This document shows positions 1 through 7,477 of a DNA stretch of 23,838 bases, one piece after another. The stretch is from assembly GCA_031431235.1 (NCBI GenBank), contig JANPDA010000505.1, positions 1 through 23,838 on the forward strand, in the 5' to 3' direction. The first letter of the stretch is position 1. The number at the start of each line of letters is the position of its first letter. The translations under genes were made by a program, and so were the position numbers. This DNA comes from JANNSW01 sp031431235 (GTDB lineage: Bacteria; Pseudomonadota; Alphaproteobacteria; Rhizobiales; Hyphomicrobiaceae). The notes beneath the pieces are model-generated. The model was not told where the DNA came from, searched no databases, and saw only the letters and a list, made by a program, of their open reading frames with translations.

Positions 1-50
1 CTCGCCATTTCGGCGGATCGAGCGCCGCCAACGCGCCGTGTGAGGACGGC

Positions 51-1031
51 TCAGCCCCGGTAATGGGCGAACTGGCCGCGGGGCTTGAAGCGCTCGAGAT
101 AGCCTGGAACAACGGCTTCCATGCTCTGCGGCGCGGCGGCAACGAGGGCTTCCAGCGTGCGCTGTTCCGAGCGAGCCGCCTCCGACACCACGTTGTCCAG
201 CTCCAGCATCCGCACCTGGTCGAATGTGAACGGACGCATAGCCAACGGCAGCGGTTTCGACAGCACCGCCATCAGCTTGGCAAGCCAGCCGGGTAGCGGC
301 ATCAGCAGTCGGGAGCGGCCGGAATAGGCAAGCGTACGGCGCAGCAAATCACGCATGGTGATGATCTCGGGTCCGCCGAGCTCGTAGGCAGTGCCCGGGC
401 GAGCCCGCCCATCGAGGGCGGCGACAATGGCGCCAGCCACATCGCCCACATAGATGGGTTGGAATCGCGTGCCGCCACTGATCACCGGCATGACGGGAGA
501 GCTCGCGGCCAGTCCGGCGAACCGGTTGAAAAGCTGATCCTCCGGGCCAAACACCAGCGAAGGTCGCAGAATGATGGCGCCGGGGAACTCGGCGAGGACC
601 GCCTGCTCGCCCTCGGCCTTGGAGCGGCCATAGTGCGAGTTGGATTGGGCGTCGGCTCCGATCGCCGACATGTGCACGAAGGTGCGAGCTCCGGCCTTGC
701 GGGCAGCCGCGGCAACACGGCGCGCCCCTTCCACGTGCACGGCCGAGAAGGATTGGCGCCCGCTTTCGGCAAGTATGGCCACCAGATTGACGGCGGCGAC
801 CGCGCCTTCGAGCGCATTCTCGATCGATTGGCCATAACGCAGATTGGCTTGCACCGCGTGGATCTGCCCGACACCACCCATCGGCTGCAGGTGGCCCGCG
901 AGATCGGGACGCCGGCAGGCCGCACGTACCCTGACGCCACGCTGTGCGAGCGCACGCACGGTATGGCGGCCGACAAAGCCGGAGCCTCCGAACACCGTCA
1001 CGAGATCGCCGCTCTGCAAGCCAGTCGTCAT
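51..1031 (-). CDS. Complex I NDUFA9 subunit family / NAD(P)-binding atypical SDR
   Basis: About 326 residues. The N-terminus carries a Rossmann dinucleotide-binding loop, FGGSGFVGRH at about residues 14-23, followed by an atypical SDR core with a YxxxK pair (YGRSK, near residue 134) and an ILRPSLVFGPED segment typical of the NDUFA9/YbjT-like branch. Bacterial members are annotated as complex I NDUFA9 family; they are probably NAD(P)H-binding proteins linked to respiratory chain or quinone metabolism, but their reaction is not established. A GAGGAG ribosome binding site precedes both GTG (1034) and ATG (1031). I chose the ATG; the GTG has the better spacing (6 bases against 9). The gene diverges from the SH3b/MliC gene across a gap filled by two palindromes. 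The family call is good; the physiological role is inferred. Confidence 0.88.
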   Translation of the reverse strand: MTTGLQSGDLVTVFGGSGFVGRHTVRALAQRGVRVRAACRRPDLAGHLQPMGGVGQIHAVQANLRYGQSIENALEGAVAAVNLVAILAESGRQSFSAVHVEGARRVAAAARKAGARTFVHMSAIGADAQSNSHYGRSKAEGEQAVLAEFPGAIILRPSLVFGPEDQLFNRFAGLAASSPVMPVISGGTRFQPIYVGDVAGAIVAALDGRARPGTAYELGGPEIITMRDLLRRTLAYSGRSRLLMPLPGWLAKLMAVLSKPLPLAMRPFTFDQVRMLELDNVVSEAARSEQRTLEALVAAAPQSMEAVVPGYLERFKPRGQFAHYRG

Positions 1032-1072
1032 CACACGCTGCTCCTCAAATCAAGGCTGACCCGGGATACACG

Positions 1073-1151
1073 CTAGTGTGGTGTCTCGCAAATGCCATCC
1101 AGCATCCGCGGCTGGCTCGGAGATGGCATTTGCGAGGCGAAACCACACTAG
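1073..1151. repeat. Palindromic element A, bounded by CTAG
   Basis: A 79-base imperfect inverted repeat. The left arm 1073-1099 begins CTAGTGTGGTGTCTCG. The right arm 1122-1151 is its reverse complement except for a 3-base insertion near the outer end. The loop is about 22 bases. Both ends carry CTAG. It lies in the divergent promoter gap between the NDUFA9-like gene and the SH3b/MliC gene. It may be a REP- or MITE-type mobile palindrome; folding as RNA or cruciform is likely from the arm length. Confidence 0.85.
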
Positions 1152-1164
1152 AATCATGGAGTTG

Positions 1165-1240
1165 CTAGTGTCCTTTCATCTCCGAAATACGCTTCAGAGG
1201 ACACCGCGAGGACGAGCGTATTTCGGAGACAGGACACTAG
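1165..1240. repeat. Palindromic element B, related to element A
   Basis: A 76-base imperfect inverted repeat, 13 bases after element A. The left arm 1165-1192 begins CTAGTGTCCTTTCATCTCC; the right arm 1216-1240 ends GGACACTAG. The right arm, read as reverse complement, aligns with the outer arm of element A over about 24 bases, with substitutions at only a few places (GG to CC, GC to CG and single changes). The two are therefore diverged copies of one family. Terminal CTAG is conserved in both. Confidence 0.85.
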
Positions 1241-1363
1241 CTCAGTGGGCCTCAAGCGGCACCGTCGCAGGCCGGACCACGCGCGCCGTTGCGCACTCTT
1301 GGAATGACAGCGCAGACTGGGTAGCCTGCCGATGATACGGGAATTCTCGCCTTGTGGTTTGCC

Positions 1364-1370
1364 AGGAGGA
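1364..1370 (+). promoter_or_regulatory. Strong Shine-Dalgarno that fixes a TTG start
   Basis: AGGAGGA followed after 6 bases by TTG at 1377, in frame with the downstream exported protein. The upstream ATG at 1332 has no comparable site. A TTG start also gives a clean signal peptide. Confidence 0.7.
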
Positions 1371-1376
1371 AGTACC

Positions 1377-2453
1377 TTGTCCAGATTCGCCATGGTCGCA
1401 GGCCTGATGCTCGGTTGCATGATCGCTCCGTCATCGGGCGCTGGCGGCGCCGAGATGGTCTGGAGCAGCGAGACCTCCGGTGCCGGTGATAGCGGGGCAG
1501 GGGACGGTCCCACGGCCACGCTCTGGCTCGGCATTCCGGAAACGGACGCCATGCAGTTCATCGCCAGTTGCAGCCTGAAGTCGAACGGGGCCCCGTTGTC
1601 GGCCGTGTTTGGCTACGACATCACCGGCATGCGCGAGGGCGCCCGCAAGACGCTCGAGTTGCGGAGCGCGGGCTACCGGCAGGATTGGGACGGAGAAGTG
1701 TTCGGCACCCAGATCGAGGAAGGCGTTGCCGGCATCCGCCTCGATGTCGGCATCGACGACCCGCTGTGGCAGATGATGCAGACCGTGTCGTCGCTCAGCT
1801 ATGGCCTCGCCGGTGCTGCTCCGAGCCGCTTGAGCCTGCGCGGCGCCCCCGATGCCGTCGAGAGCTTTCTCACCAATTGCCGCGAGATCGTTGCCGCGAC
1901 CGGCACCGGGCCCAGCGGCACCCAAGCCGGCGATCACGCCGACGACTTTCCATTCGAAGCAGGCTCGTGGGGTGGCATCGTCCGCAGCGGCCCGGGCATG
2001 GACTTTCCACGCGTCGCCTCGCTCGACGAAGGCGAGCCGATCCAGGTGCTGGAGCGGACCGAGGTGATGATGAACGGCTATCCCTGGTTCGAGATCAGCT
2101 ACCGGGGCGGGCGCAAGGGCTACAAATGGGGCGGCATCCTGTGCGCCTTCGGCGCCGAGCGCGATGGGTTGTTCCAGACGTGCCAGGACGCGAAAGCATC
2201 GGGCGTGGATGCCGACAATGTGATCTCCTACACCTGCCACGACGAAGGCATGCCGATGACGGTCGCAGTGGGCCAGGACGGCAAGGGCACCTTTGCCACG
2301 GTCACCCACGAGTTGAGCGGGACGGTTCGGCTCGACCAGGTAGTATCGGGATCCGGCAACCGCTATTCGAACGGCACCTACGATCTGCATGTGAAAGGCA
2401 AGTCGGCCGTGTTCGCCTGGTCTGACGGGCAACATGCCTGCGAGCAGGACTGA
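1377..2453 (+). CDS. Exported protein with bacterial SH3 domain and MliC-like C-terminal domain
   Basis: 358 residues from a TTG start chosen for its ribosome binding site. Residues 1-25 form a signal peptide (MSRFAMVAGLMLGCMIAPSS), so the protein is probably periplasmic. The middle region, about 35-185, is not recognised. Residues 194-256 look like an SH3b domain (GIVRSGPGMDFPRVASLDEG, then WFEISYRG and GYKWGGILC). Residues 283-355 resemble MliC, the inhibitor of C-type lysozyme: YTCHDEG near the start, SGSGNRYSNG, KGKSAVFAW, and a final Cys that could pair with the first. Known MliC proteins block lysozyme through a Ser/Lys loop; whether this one does is inference. SH3b domains often bind peptidoglycan, so a wall-associated role fits. 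It converges with the nuclease-like gene across a palindrome-containing gap. Confidence 0.75.
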   Translation: MSRFAMVAGLMLGCMIAPSSGAGGAEMVWSSETSGAGDSGAGDGPTATLWLGIPETDAMQFIASCSLKSNGAPLSAVFGYDITGMREGARKTLELRSAGYRQDWDGEVFGTQIEEGVAGIRLDVGIDDPLWQMMQTVSSLSYGLAGAAPSRLSLRGAPDAVESFLTNCREIVAATGTGPSGTQAGDHADDFPFEAGSWGGIVRSGPGMDFPRVASLDEGEPIQVLERTEVMMNGYPWFEISYRGGRKGYKWGGILCAFGAERDGLFQTCQDAKASGVDADNVISYTCHDEGMPMTVAVGQDGKGTFATVTHELSGTVRLDQVVSGSGNRYSNGTYDLHVKGKSAVFAWSDGQHACEQD

Positions 2454-2501
2454 ACGCTCGCACCATGTTGGCGTCGTTTTGGAGGTTGCCCGGCCTGCAC
2501 C

Positions 2502-2592
2502 CGTCATCCCGGACGACGCTTCCGCGCATCGATCCGGGATCCTGGCCAGATATTGCGCGATGCCGTCGCAGGTCCCGGCGCGCGTGCCGGGA
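2502..2592. repeat. Rhizobiales-type palindromic repeat in a convergent gap
   Basis: Contains GTCATCCCGGACGACGC and, 20 bases on, ATCCGGGAT as its inverted partner, then a second inverted pair TCCCGGCGCG / CGTGCCGGGA at about 2573-2592. Repeats starting GTCATCCCGG are common intergenic palindromes in this order. It sits between the 3' ends of two convergent genes and could act as a two-way terminator or RNA-stabilising stem. Confidence 0.55.
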
Positions 2593-2614
2593 TAGCGGGT
2601 CGCTCCGTGGTGGA

Positions 2615-3169
2615 TCAGAGCGCGCCGAGATAGCCCTCGGGACAGGCACCATCCTTCAGGCAGCGACACCAGCTGTCGCCGCGTCTGCCGCCGGCATAGG
2701 GGAAGGCCAGTCCCTTCCTGATCAGCAACTGCCCGAGGTCGATCCAGCGGTGGTCGGAATAGACCTCGAGCCGGCCGAGGCGCCGCGTCGCATACTTGTC
2801 CTCGCGTATCTCGCATGCTCGCACCGCCTTGCGGGTCGGCTTCTCGAGCGCGGGTTGCAGCAATTGCTCCACATAGGCCTTGGCCTCGTCGGCCTTCGCC
2901 CGCTCCTCTGGGCATTGGGCATGACCCTGACGCTCGGGCGTATCGATGCCAGCGAGGCGCAGCTTGGCGCGGATCGCGACCAGCGGGTCCGACGTATCGA
3001 TGTAGCCATAGACGGTGTCGCCATCGACGACGCCCATCAACAACATGCTTTGGCAGCCTGGGGGATGCTCGCCCTTGGGCAGGGTGGCGGATAGAACCGG
3101 TGACGCGGCGGCTGAAACGCACAACTGGAACATCAGGGCCGCAAGCCGGGACATTCGGGTCTTCAACAT
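2615..3169 (-). CDS. Exported thermonuclease-like (SNase fold) protein
   Basis: 184 residues with an N-terminal signal peptide of about 28 residues. The core matches staphylococcal nuclease homologues: VVDGDT at 47-52, RLAGIDTPE at 71-79, KYATRRLGRLEV at 125-136, and LGQLLIRKGLAFPY near 145-158. Residues equivalent to nuclease Arg35, Asp40 and Glu43 are present with exact spacing (R71, D76, E79), and R129/R130 could serve as Arg87. Asp21 is likely D51, with a longer loop before R71. A cysteine-rich tail (C168, C170, C176) is typical of alphaproteobacterial versions. It is probably a periplasmic or secreted nuclease, but many homologues are untested. The start is supported by AAGG/AGGAG just upstream. 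It sits alone, between the 3' end of the glucosaminidase-like gene and a convergent neighbour. Confidence 0.8.
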   Translation of the reverse strand: MLKTRMSRLAALMFQLCVSAAASPVLSATLPKGEHPPGCQSMLLMGVVDGDTVYGYIDTSDPLVAIRAKLRLAGIDTPERQGHAQCPEERAKADEAKAYVEQLLQPALEKPTRKAVRACEIREDKYATRRLGRLEVYSDHRWIDLGQLLIRKGLAFPYAGGRRGDSWCRCLKDGACPEGYLGAL

Positions 3170-3417
3170 GGCTCCTGTCCTTGCTCGCTTGGCTCCACAA
3201 GGGAGTCCAGTCCCCAGATGGGGAGCGAAATTGTTGCAAAGGTGTCCATGGGCCGCTTATACAACCATAACGCGAGTTTGTCATTCTGGTCCGCGGCTTT
3301 CTCCCCAGCCAGAGGAGCGCCGACGCGGATCCGCCGCCGAGGTTGCCCCCGACGGCGGTCCGTCTTCTTCTGGATGCTTGACGCGAAAATCTTGCGGCGC
3401 TGTCAGCCACACTCGAC

Positions 3418-4632
3418 TCAGCCCTCGGGGCAGAGCTCGAAAGCCTTGGTGAGGGCCTGATCGACCGAGCCGTACTCGCCGATCGAGCGGCCGCCCTTGG
3501 CGTAGGCGTTGATGAAGGCCTGGGCCTGGGCGCTCTCCTTGCCGTCGTTGACTGCGAGCGCCGTGTAGACGACGCCGGCATCGCCTGCAGCCTCGATCAG
3601 CAGCGACTTGGCACCGCCGTAGCTGGCCGTAAACACCTTGCAGGCGCCTCCCTTGGGCAGTGAGGGGGTCATCAGCGCGACGACCTTCTCGACGGCCTTG
3701 GCATTTTTCCGTGTCGTCTTGGCCGTCGCATTCGACACCATGCTGGCAGCCGTCGTGCCGGAGCTGGCGACCGTCGACTCGCTGTCGTCGGCCTGCACCT
3801 CGGTGTCGGCCGCCGTCTCCTCCAGCACGCGGTTGATCTCCTCGCTCGCCTTGGCGGTCTTGGAGTTCGTCAGGCCCGCAGTGGTTTCGCTGCTGTCGGC
3901 GGCGACGTCGGCAGCATCAGCCACGACCGTCTCGTCGGCAGCTGGATCGTCCTGGCTGGCGGTCACCTCGTCGGTCGTCGCGATCGTCTCGATCTCGTTC
4001 TCGTTGGTGCAGAACGAGGCACGATAGGCCTTGGCAACCAACTCGATGTCGTCGGAATACTCCTTGTCGCCGGGCGACCATTTGGTGGTCAGATCGGTGA
4101 AAGTGACGGCTCGACCCATTCCCTGCGCCCAGGGCAGAATGATTTCCTCGACCAGCTTGGTGCGCTTTGCGGCAGGCTCGTCGACTGGCTTGCCCGAGTA
4201 GAGCCGGATGTGGCCGATATGGGCGAGGACGCCGGTCGACACGTCGTCGAAGCTCTCGCCCCGGACGCCGCCGCCGGTTGCGCCGATCCCTGCGAAGTTG
4301 TTCTGCGTGGGACGCACGTCGCCCCACCGACCCGAGCCGGTCTTGTAGGTGAGATAGTTGGTTTCGACGATCATCTGGTAGAAGGCGTAGTCCCAGCGGA
4401 CCTTCAGCTCTGCGCCATGTTTCTTGTAGAATAAGGCAACATCCTTGAAGTTTTCGTCAACCTTCTTGTTGCGGTTCTTAAGGAATGCCATCATCCGGTC
4501 TGGTTGAACGCACGATGGCACGCGGTTCTGATCGGAGCTGAGGATCTTGGGTGTCTGCGCCGCCTCGAGTGAAGCCGAGGAGCAGACGAGAGCGAGTGCT
4601 GCCGCAGCTGCGGCGGTGCTGACGCGATACAT
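3418..4632 (-). CDS. Exported glucosaminidase-like protein with a long acidic Ala/Thr linker
   Basis: 404 residues. Residues 1-24 form a signal peptide ending ...LEAA. Residues 60-210 resemble a mannosyl-glycoprotein endo-beta-N-acetylglucosaminidase-like (GH73-type) domain: AFYQMIVETNYL with candidate catalytic Glu90, then NNFAGIGATGGG at 111-122 and VSTGVLAHIGHIRLYSG at 131-147. Such domains cut or bind the glycan strands of peptidoglycan. Residues about 212-315 are a low-complexity linker rich in Ala, Thr, Asp, Glu and Ser, likely disordered. Residues about 325-404 form a small C-terminal module with a Cys near each end (GGACKVF and AFELCPEG), unknown to me. A second Cys pair (C41, C208) brackets the enzyme domain. 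The Shine-Dalgarno is weak. Enzyme activity is inferred, not shown. Confidence 0.7.
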   Translation of the reverse strand: MYRVSTAAAAAALALVCSSASLEAAQTPKILSSDQNRVPSCVQPDRMMAFLKNRNKKVDENFKDVALFYKKHGAELKVRWDYAFYQMIVETNYLTYKTGSGRWGDVRPTQNNFAGIGATGGGVRGESFDDVSTGVLAHIGHIRLYSGKPVDEPAAKRTKLVEEIILPWAQGMGRAVTFTDLTTKWSPGDKEYSDDIELVAKAYRASFCTNENEIETIATTDEVTASQDDPAADETVVADAADVAADSSETTAGLTNSKTAKASEEINRVLEETAADTEVQADDSESTVASSGTTAASMVSNATAKTTRKNAKAVEKVVALMTPSLPKGGACKVFTASYGGAKSLLIEAAGDAGVVYTALAVNDGKESAQAQAFINAYAKGGRSIGEYGSVDQALTKAFELCPEG

Positions 4633-4696
4633 GGTTTTCGACCCATTCTCGTTCGGTGCGGTGTTGGATCCGCGCCTTCGTTCTTGACATCAGAGC

Positions 4697-4762
4697 CGGG
4701 GTCGAGACCCCGTTCCGAACACGCATTAAGCATGCAGCCGAGGCCCCTAACGTTTCTGTTAG
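4697..4762. promoter_or_regulatory. Two short palindromes upstream of the glucosaminidase-like gene
   Basis: A perfect stem CGGGGTC-GA-GACCCCG lies at 4697-4712 and a second palindrome CTAAC-GTTTCT-GTTAG at 4747-4762, both upstream of the start at 4632. They could be operator sites or a 5' untranslated hairpin. I could not assign a -10/-35 pair with confidence, so the regulatory role is a guess. Confidence 0.3.
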
Positions 4763-4844
4763 TTCGGGCGTCAGTGGGGCCGAGTTGGGTCGAATTCGAG
4801 GCAATTTGATCTATTAGCCTTAACGGTCCGTTGCCGGATGGCCC

Positions 4845-6044
4845 TCATGTGCCGGAACGAGAACGCTCGATCTCGATGCCGACCGAGCGGCAATCGGGAA
4901 AGGCATCGGGCTTCTCGATGCGGACCCTCACGGAGTGCACGCGGATGTCCTCCAGGCAGACGACCGCCACCCGTTCGGCCAGTGTCTCGACCAGGTTGAC
5001 GTGCCCGGCCCGGCAGATCTCGCGCACCCCGACCACGATTCGCTCATAGTCGACGACCTCCTCGAACCGGTCGCTGCCGGGAGTGCCGGTTTCCTCCACC
5101 CGCAGCTCGATCGAGGTGATCACACGCTGCGGTTTCATCTTCTCGTGCGGGTAGATGCCGATCATGGTCATGACCTCGAGGTCGCTGATCAGCACATTGC
5201 GCATGCGCGGGGCGGGTTTCGCGGGCGTCACTGAAATGCCGGCCGCCGTGGCCGGGCAAACGAGGGGCTGCCGGGGCGAGAGATGTTGGCCGCCGTCGAG
5301 CATGATCAGCTCGCCTGTCATCGAAGGCGAGCGCACGATGAAGCGAACGGCTGCCGCGATCTCGTCCGGCTCGGGGCCGCGACCGAGTGGCGTCGTGCTC
5401 GCTTCGGCCGCGAACTGCTCGGGGCTCTGGTGGATGCTCTGCAGTGTCGGCCCGGGACCGATCGCATTGACGCGGATGTGCGGCGCAAGCGCCAGCGCCA
5501 GCATCTGGGTCGCCGACCAGAGCGCGGACTTGGAGACGCCGTAGGAGAAGAAGTGGGGCTCGGGACGCCACACCCGCTGATCGGCGATGTTGACGATCAC
5601 GCCGCTGGCGCCAGCCGGGAGCGATGCCGCCATGGCGCGCGCGAGAAAGACCGGTGCCTCCAGATTGACGGCGAGCTGCTCGCGCCACTGGCGGGAATCG
5701 AGCGTGGCGATCTCGTCATAGTGGAAGACCGAGGCGTTGTTCACGAGGCAGACCGGGGGTCCGAGCCGGCGCACGCAGGCGGCGATCAGTCGTTCCGGCG
5801 CCTCCGGTGCCGCGAGATCGGCGGCGAGCGCGACCGCCCGCCCGCCCGCGTTCTCGATGCTGCGGACGACCTCGTCGGCCTCCTCGGGCGAGCTGCGATG
5901 ATGCACCGCGACGGCATAGCCCTCCGCGGCGAGCCCGAGCGCGATCGCCCGCCCGAGCCGGCGCGCGGCACCGGTGACGAGGGCGACTGGGCGGTTGTCG
6001 GATGAGGCAGGAGAGGACAATTGAAATGGTCTCCGACGGGTCAA
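4845..6044 (-). CDS. Fusion: pteridine reductase-like SDR (FolM/PTR1 type) + dihydroneopterin aldolase (FolB/FolX type)
   Basis: 399 residues in one frame. Residues about 18-255 are an SDR: TGAARRLGR at 24-32, VHHRSS around 48-52 (as in NADPH-binding PTR1), NNAS at 102-105, YGVSK at 168-172. An Asp (D155) sits exactly 13 residues before Tyr168, the place of the usual SDR Ser; Asp/Tyr/Lys with this spacing is the pteridine reductase triad. Residues 281-395 are a FolB/FolX domain: IGIYPHEK, VVDYERI, LVETLAERVA, VRIEKPDAF. Glu301, Tyr333 and Lys378 match the aldolase residues Glu22, Tyr54 and Lys100 in order and near-exact spacing. FolX (epimerase) plus FolM (reductase) make tetrahydromonapterin in other bacteria; FolB serves folate. 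Which applies is undecided. The only starts are TTG at 6044 (overlapping the nudC stop as TTGA) or TTG at 6020. Confidence 0.85.
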   Translation of the reverse strand: MTRRRPFQLSSPASSDNRPVALVTGAARRLGRAIALGLAAEGYAVAVHHRSSPEEADEVVRSIENAGGRAVALAADLAAPEAPERLIAACVRRLGPPVCLVNNASVFHYDEIATLDSRQWREQLAVNLEAPVFLARAMAASLPAGASGVIVNIADQRVWRPEPHFFSYGVSKSALWSATQMLALALAPHIRVNAIGPGPTLQSIHQSPEQFAAEASTTPLGRGPEPDEIAAAVRFIVRSPSMTGELIMLDGGQHLSPRQPLVCPATAAGISVTPAKPAPRMRNVLISDLEVMTMIGIYPHEKMKPQRVITSIELRVEETGTPGSDRFEEVVDYERIVVGVREICRAGHVNLVETLAERVAVVCLEDIRVHSVRVRIEKPDAFPDCRSVGIEIERSRSGT

Positions 6045-6964
6045 GTTGCGCCGAGGAACGCCCTGACGAGCTTGTTCGCAATCGCGTGCAGGCCCGGCAC
6101 GATCAAACCCTCCTCGTGGCGGCCCGCCAGCATGGCGCGGAGGTCGTCACGTGTGAACCAGCGGGCATCGGAGATCTCGTTGGGGTCGAGTTGCAATTCG
6201 GTGCCGATCGCCTCGGCCTGGCAGCCGATCATCAGCGAGTGGGGGAACGGCCAGGGCTGGCTCTCCTGGTAGCGCACGGCGCCGACCTCGAGCCCGACCT
6301 CCTCCTTCACCTCGCGCCTGACCGCGTGCTCGATGTCCTCGCCCGGCTCGAGGAAACCCGCAAGCGCGGAGTACATCTTGCCCTGGAAACGCGCCTCGTG
6401 GCCGAGCAGACATTTGTCGCCGTGGGTGACGAGCATGATGACGACTGGGTCGGTACGGGGAAAGTGCTCGCGCCCGCACGACCAGCACTTGCGCCGCCAG
6501 CCGGCGTCCTTGATGTCGGTCGTCGAGCCGCAATGGCCGCAGCAGCGGTGATTCCCGTGCCATTCGGCGACGGCGCGCGCTTGGCCCGCGATCGCCAGCT
6601 CGTCCGGCGTGATCGCGCCCTCGACGGCGAGCGAGCGCAGCTCGACGTAAGGTCTCAGGCAGAACGGCCCGCCCGGCACGGTGCGCGCGCGGTGCTCGGT
6701 AAGCGTGAGCGAGAAGTGGGCAGCCCCGGCCGGATCGAGCCCGAGCAGCAAGGCCGGGTGATCGGCAAGGCCGAGCGCGGTGATCTCGGCTGCCGTGAAC
6801 CAGCGCAGCGCAGTCGTGCCTTCCCCTTGCCGGATCGCCGGCTTCAGATCGACGAGGATCAGGAAGCGGGCTTGCGGGGTGCGGAGCGCCGCCGCGACGA
6901 ACTCGGCGTCCGACCTTCTGGGACTGGCACGGTCGAGCGTCTTCATGGTGCCGAGCGTCGGCAT
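6041..6964 (-). CDS. nudC: NudC-type Nudix hydrolase (NAD(H) diphosphatase family)
   Basis: 307 residues from the ATG at 6964, chosen because GGGAGG lies 5 bases upstream. An N-terminal NudC-like domain is followed by a zinc ribbon with C142/C145 and C160/C163 (CGHCG, CWSCG). The Nudix box spans about 203-225 (GFLEPGEDIEHAVRREVKEE start) and fits GX5EX7REUXEEXGU fully. The NudC signature SQPWPFPHS follows at about 235-243. The family hydrolyses NADH to NMNH and AMP and removes NAD caps from RNA. Its stop overlaps the TTG start of the SDR-FolB/FolX fusion by TTGA, which suggests translational coupling. A role in removing phosphates from a pterin triphosphate is possible from context only; the domain set argues for ordinary NudC. 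Confidence 0.92.
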   Translation of the reverse strand: MPTLGTMKTLDRASPRRSDAEFVAAALRTPQARFLILVDLKPAIRQGEGTTALRWFTAAEITALGLADHPALLLGLDPAGAAHFSLTLTEHRARTVPGGPFCLRPYVELRSLAVEGAITPDELAIAGQARAVAEWHGNHRCCGHCGSTTDIKDAGWRRKCWSCGREHFPRTDPVVIMLVTHGDKCLLGHEARFQGKMYSALAGFLEPGEDIEHAVRREVKEEVGLEVGAVRYQESQPWPFPHSLMIGCQAEAIGTELQLDPNEISDARWFTRDDLRAMLAGRHEEGLIVPGLHAIANKLVRAFLGAT

Positions 6965-7063
6965 GGCGGCCTCCCTGGCTGTGTCTGCTTTTCCCCCACC
7001 ATAGCCGTCCCGGGACGACTTGGGCAGACGGTGCAAACCGAGGAGCCGGTGGGCAGCCGCGCG

Positions 7064-7477
7064 TCAGGCGAGCGGGTCGTAGGTGCCGAAATTCCAGAGA
7101 TGGCCCTCCGGATCGCGGGCCGAGTACTCCCGCGAGCCGTAGTCGGTGTCGTCGAGGGAGCGGACGATCTGGGCTCCGGCCGCGACCGCGCGAGCGTGGT
7201 GGGCGTCGGCATCGGCGATGACGATGTAGGGCCCTTGCGTCGTGCCGCCCAGATCGCGCGGTGTCCGGCAGAGCTTGCCGTAGCTGTCGTCACGCGCTTG
7301 CCCGAGCATGATCATGCCGTTGCCGAAAGTGAGCTGGGCATGCGCGATCGTGCCATCGGGGGCCGCATGGACGACGTGCTGCTCGAAGCCGAACGCTTCG
7401 ATCAACCATGCGATCATGGTGGGGGCATCGTAATAGCGCAGCGTCGGAATGATGGTGAGGCGGGGTTGACTGGTCAT
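7064..7477 (-). CDS. VOC (glyoxalase/bleomycin resistance) superfamily protein
   Basis: 137 residues from the ATG at 7477, preceded by AGGAG at good spacing. One vicinal oxygen chelate module pair is visible: TIIPTLRYYDAP at the N-terminus, AFGFEQHVVHA, IAHAQLTFGNGMIMLG, and a C-terminal DPEGHLWNFGTYDP that is typical of PhnB-like VOC proteins. Such proteins bind metal or small ligands; substrates cannot be read from the sequence. It lies 99 bases upstream of nudC on the same strand and may share its transcript. Confidence 0.85.
   Translation of the reverse strand: MTSQPRLTIIPTLRYYDAPTMIAWLIEAFGFEQHVVHAAPDGTIAHAQLTFGNGMIMLGQARDDSYGKLCRTPRDLGGTTQGPYIVIADADAHHARAVAAGAQIVRSLDDTDYGSREYSARDPEGHLWNFGTYDPLA

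Noticed and set aside
1..43. Possible 3' end of a plus-strand gene (stop TGA at 41-43)
   Set aside because: Only 13 codons are available and they match nothing I recognise; the frame could be chance.
3331..3358. GC-rich stem CCGCCG/CGGCGG after the glucosaminidase-like gene
   Set aside because: Only six paired bases with a 13-base loop in GC-rich sequence and no T-run; too weak to call a terminator.
1431..3581. A 716-residue open frame on the minus strand
   Set aside because: It lies antisense to the SH3b/MliC gene and overlaps the nuclease-like gene in another frame. Its composition (Arg, Pro, Ala-rich, no domain) is that of a shadow frame in GC-rich DNA.
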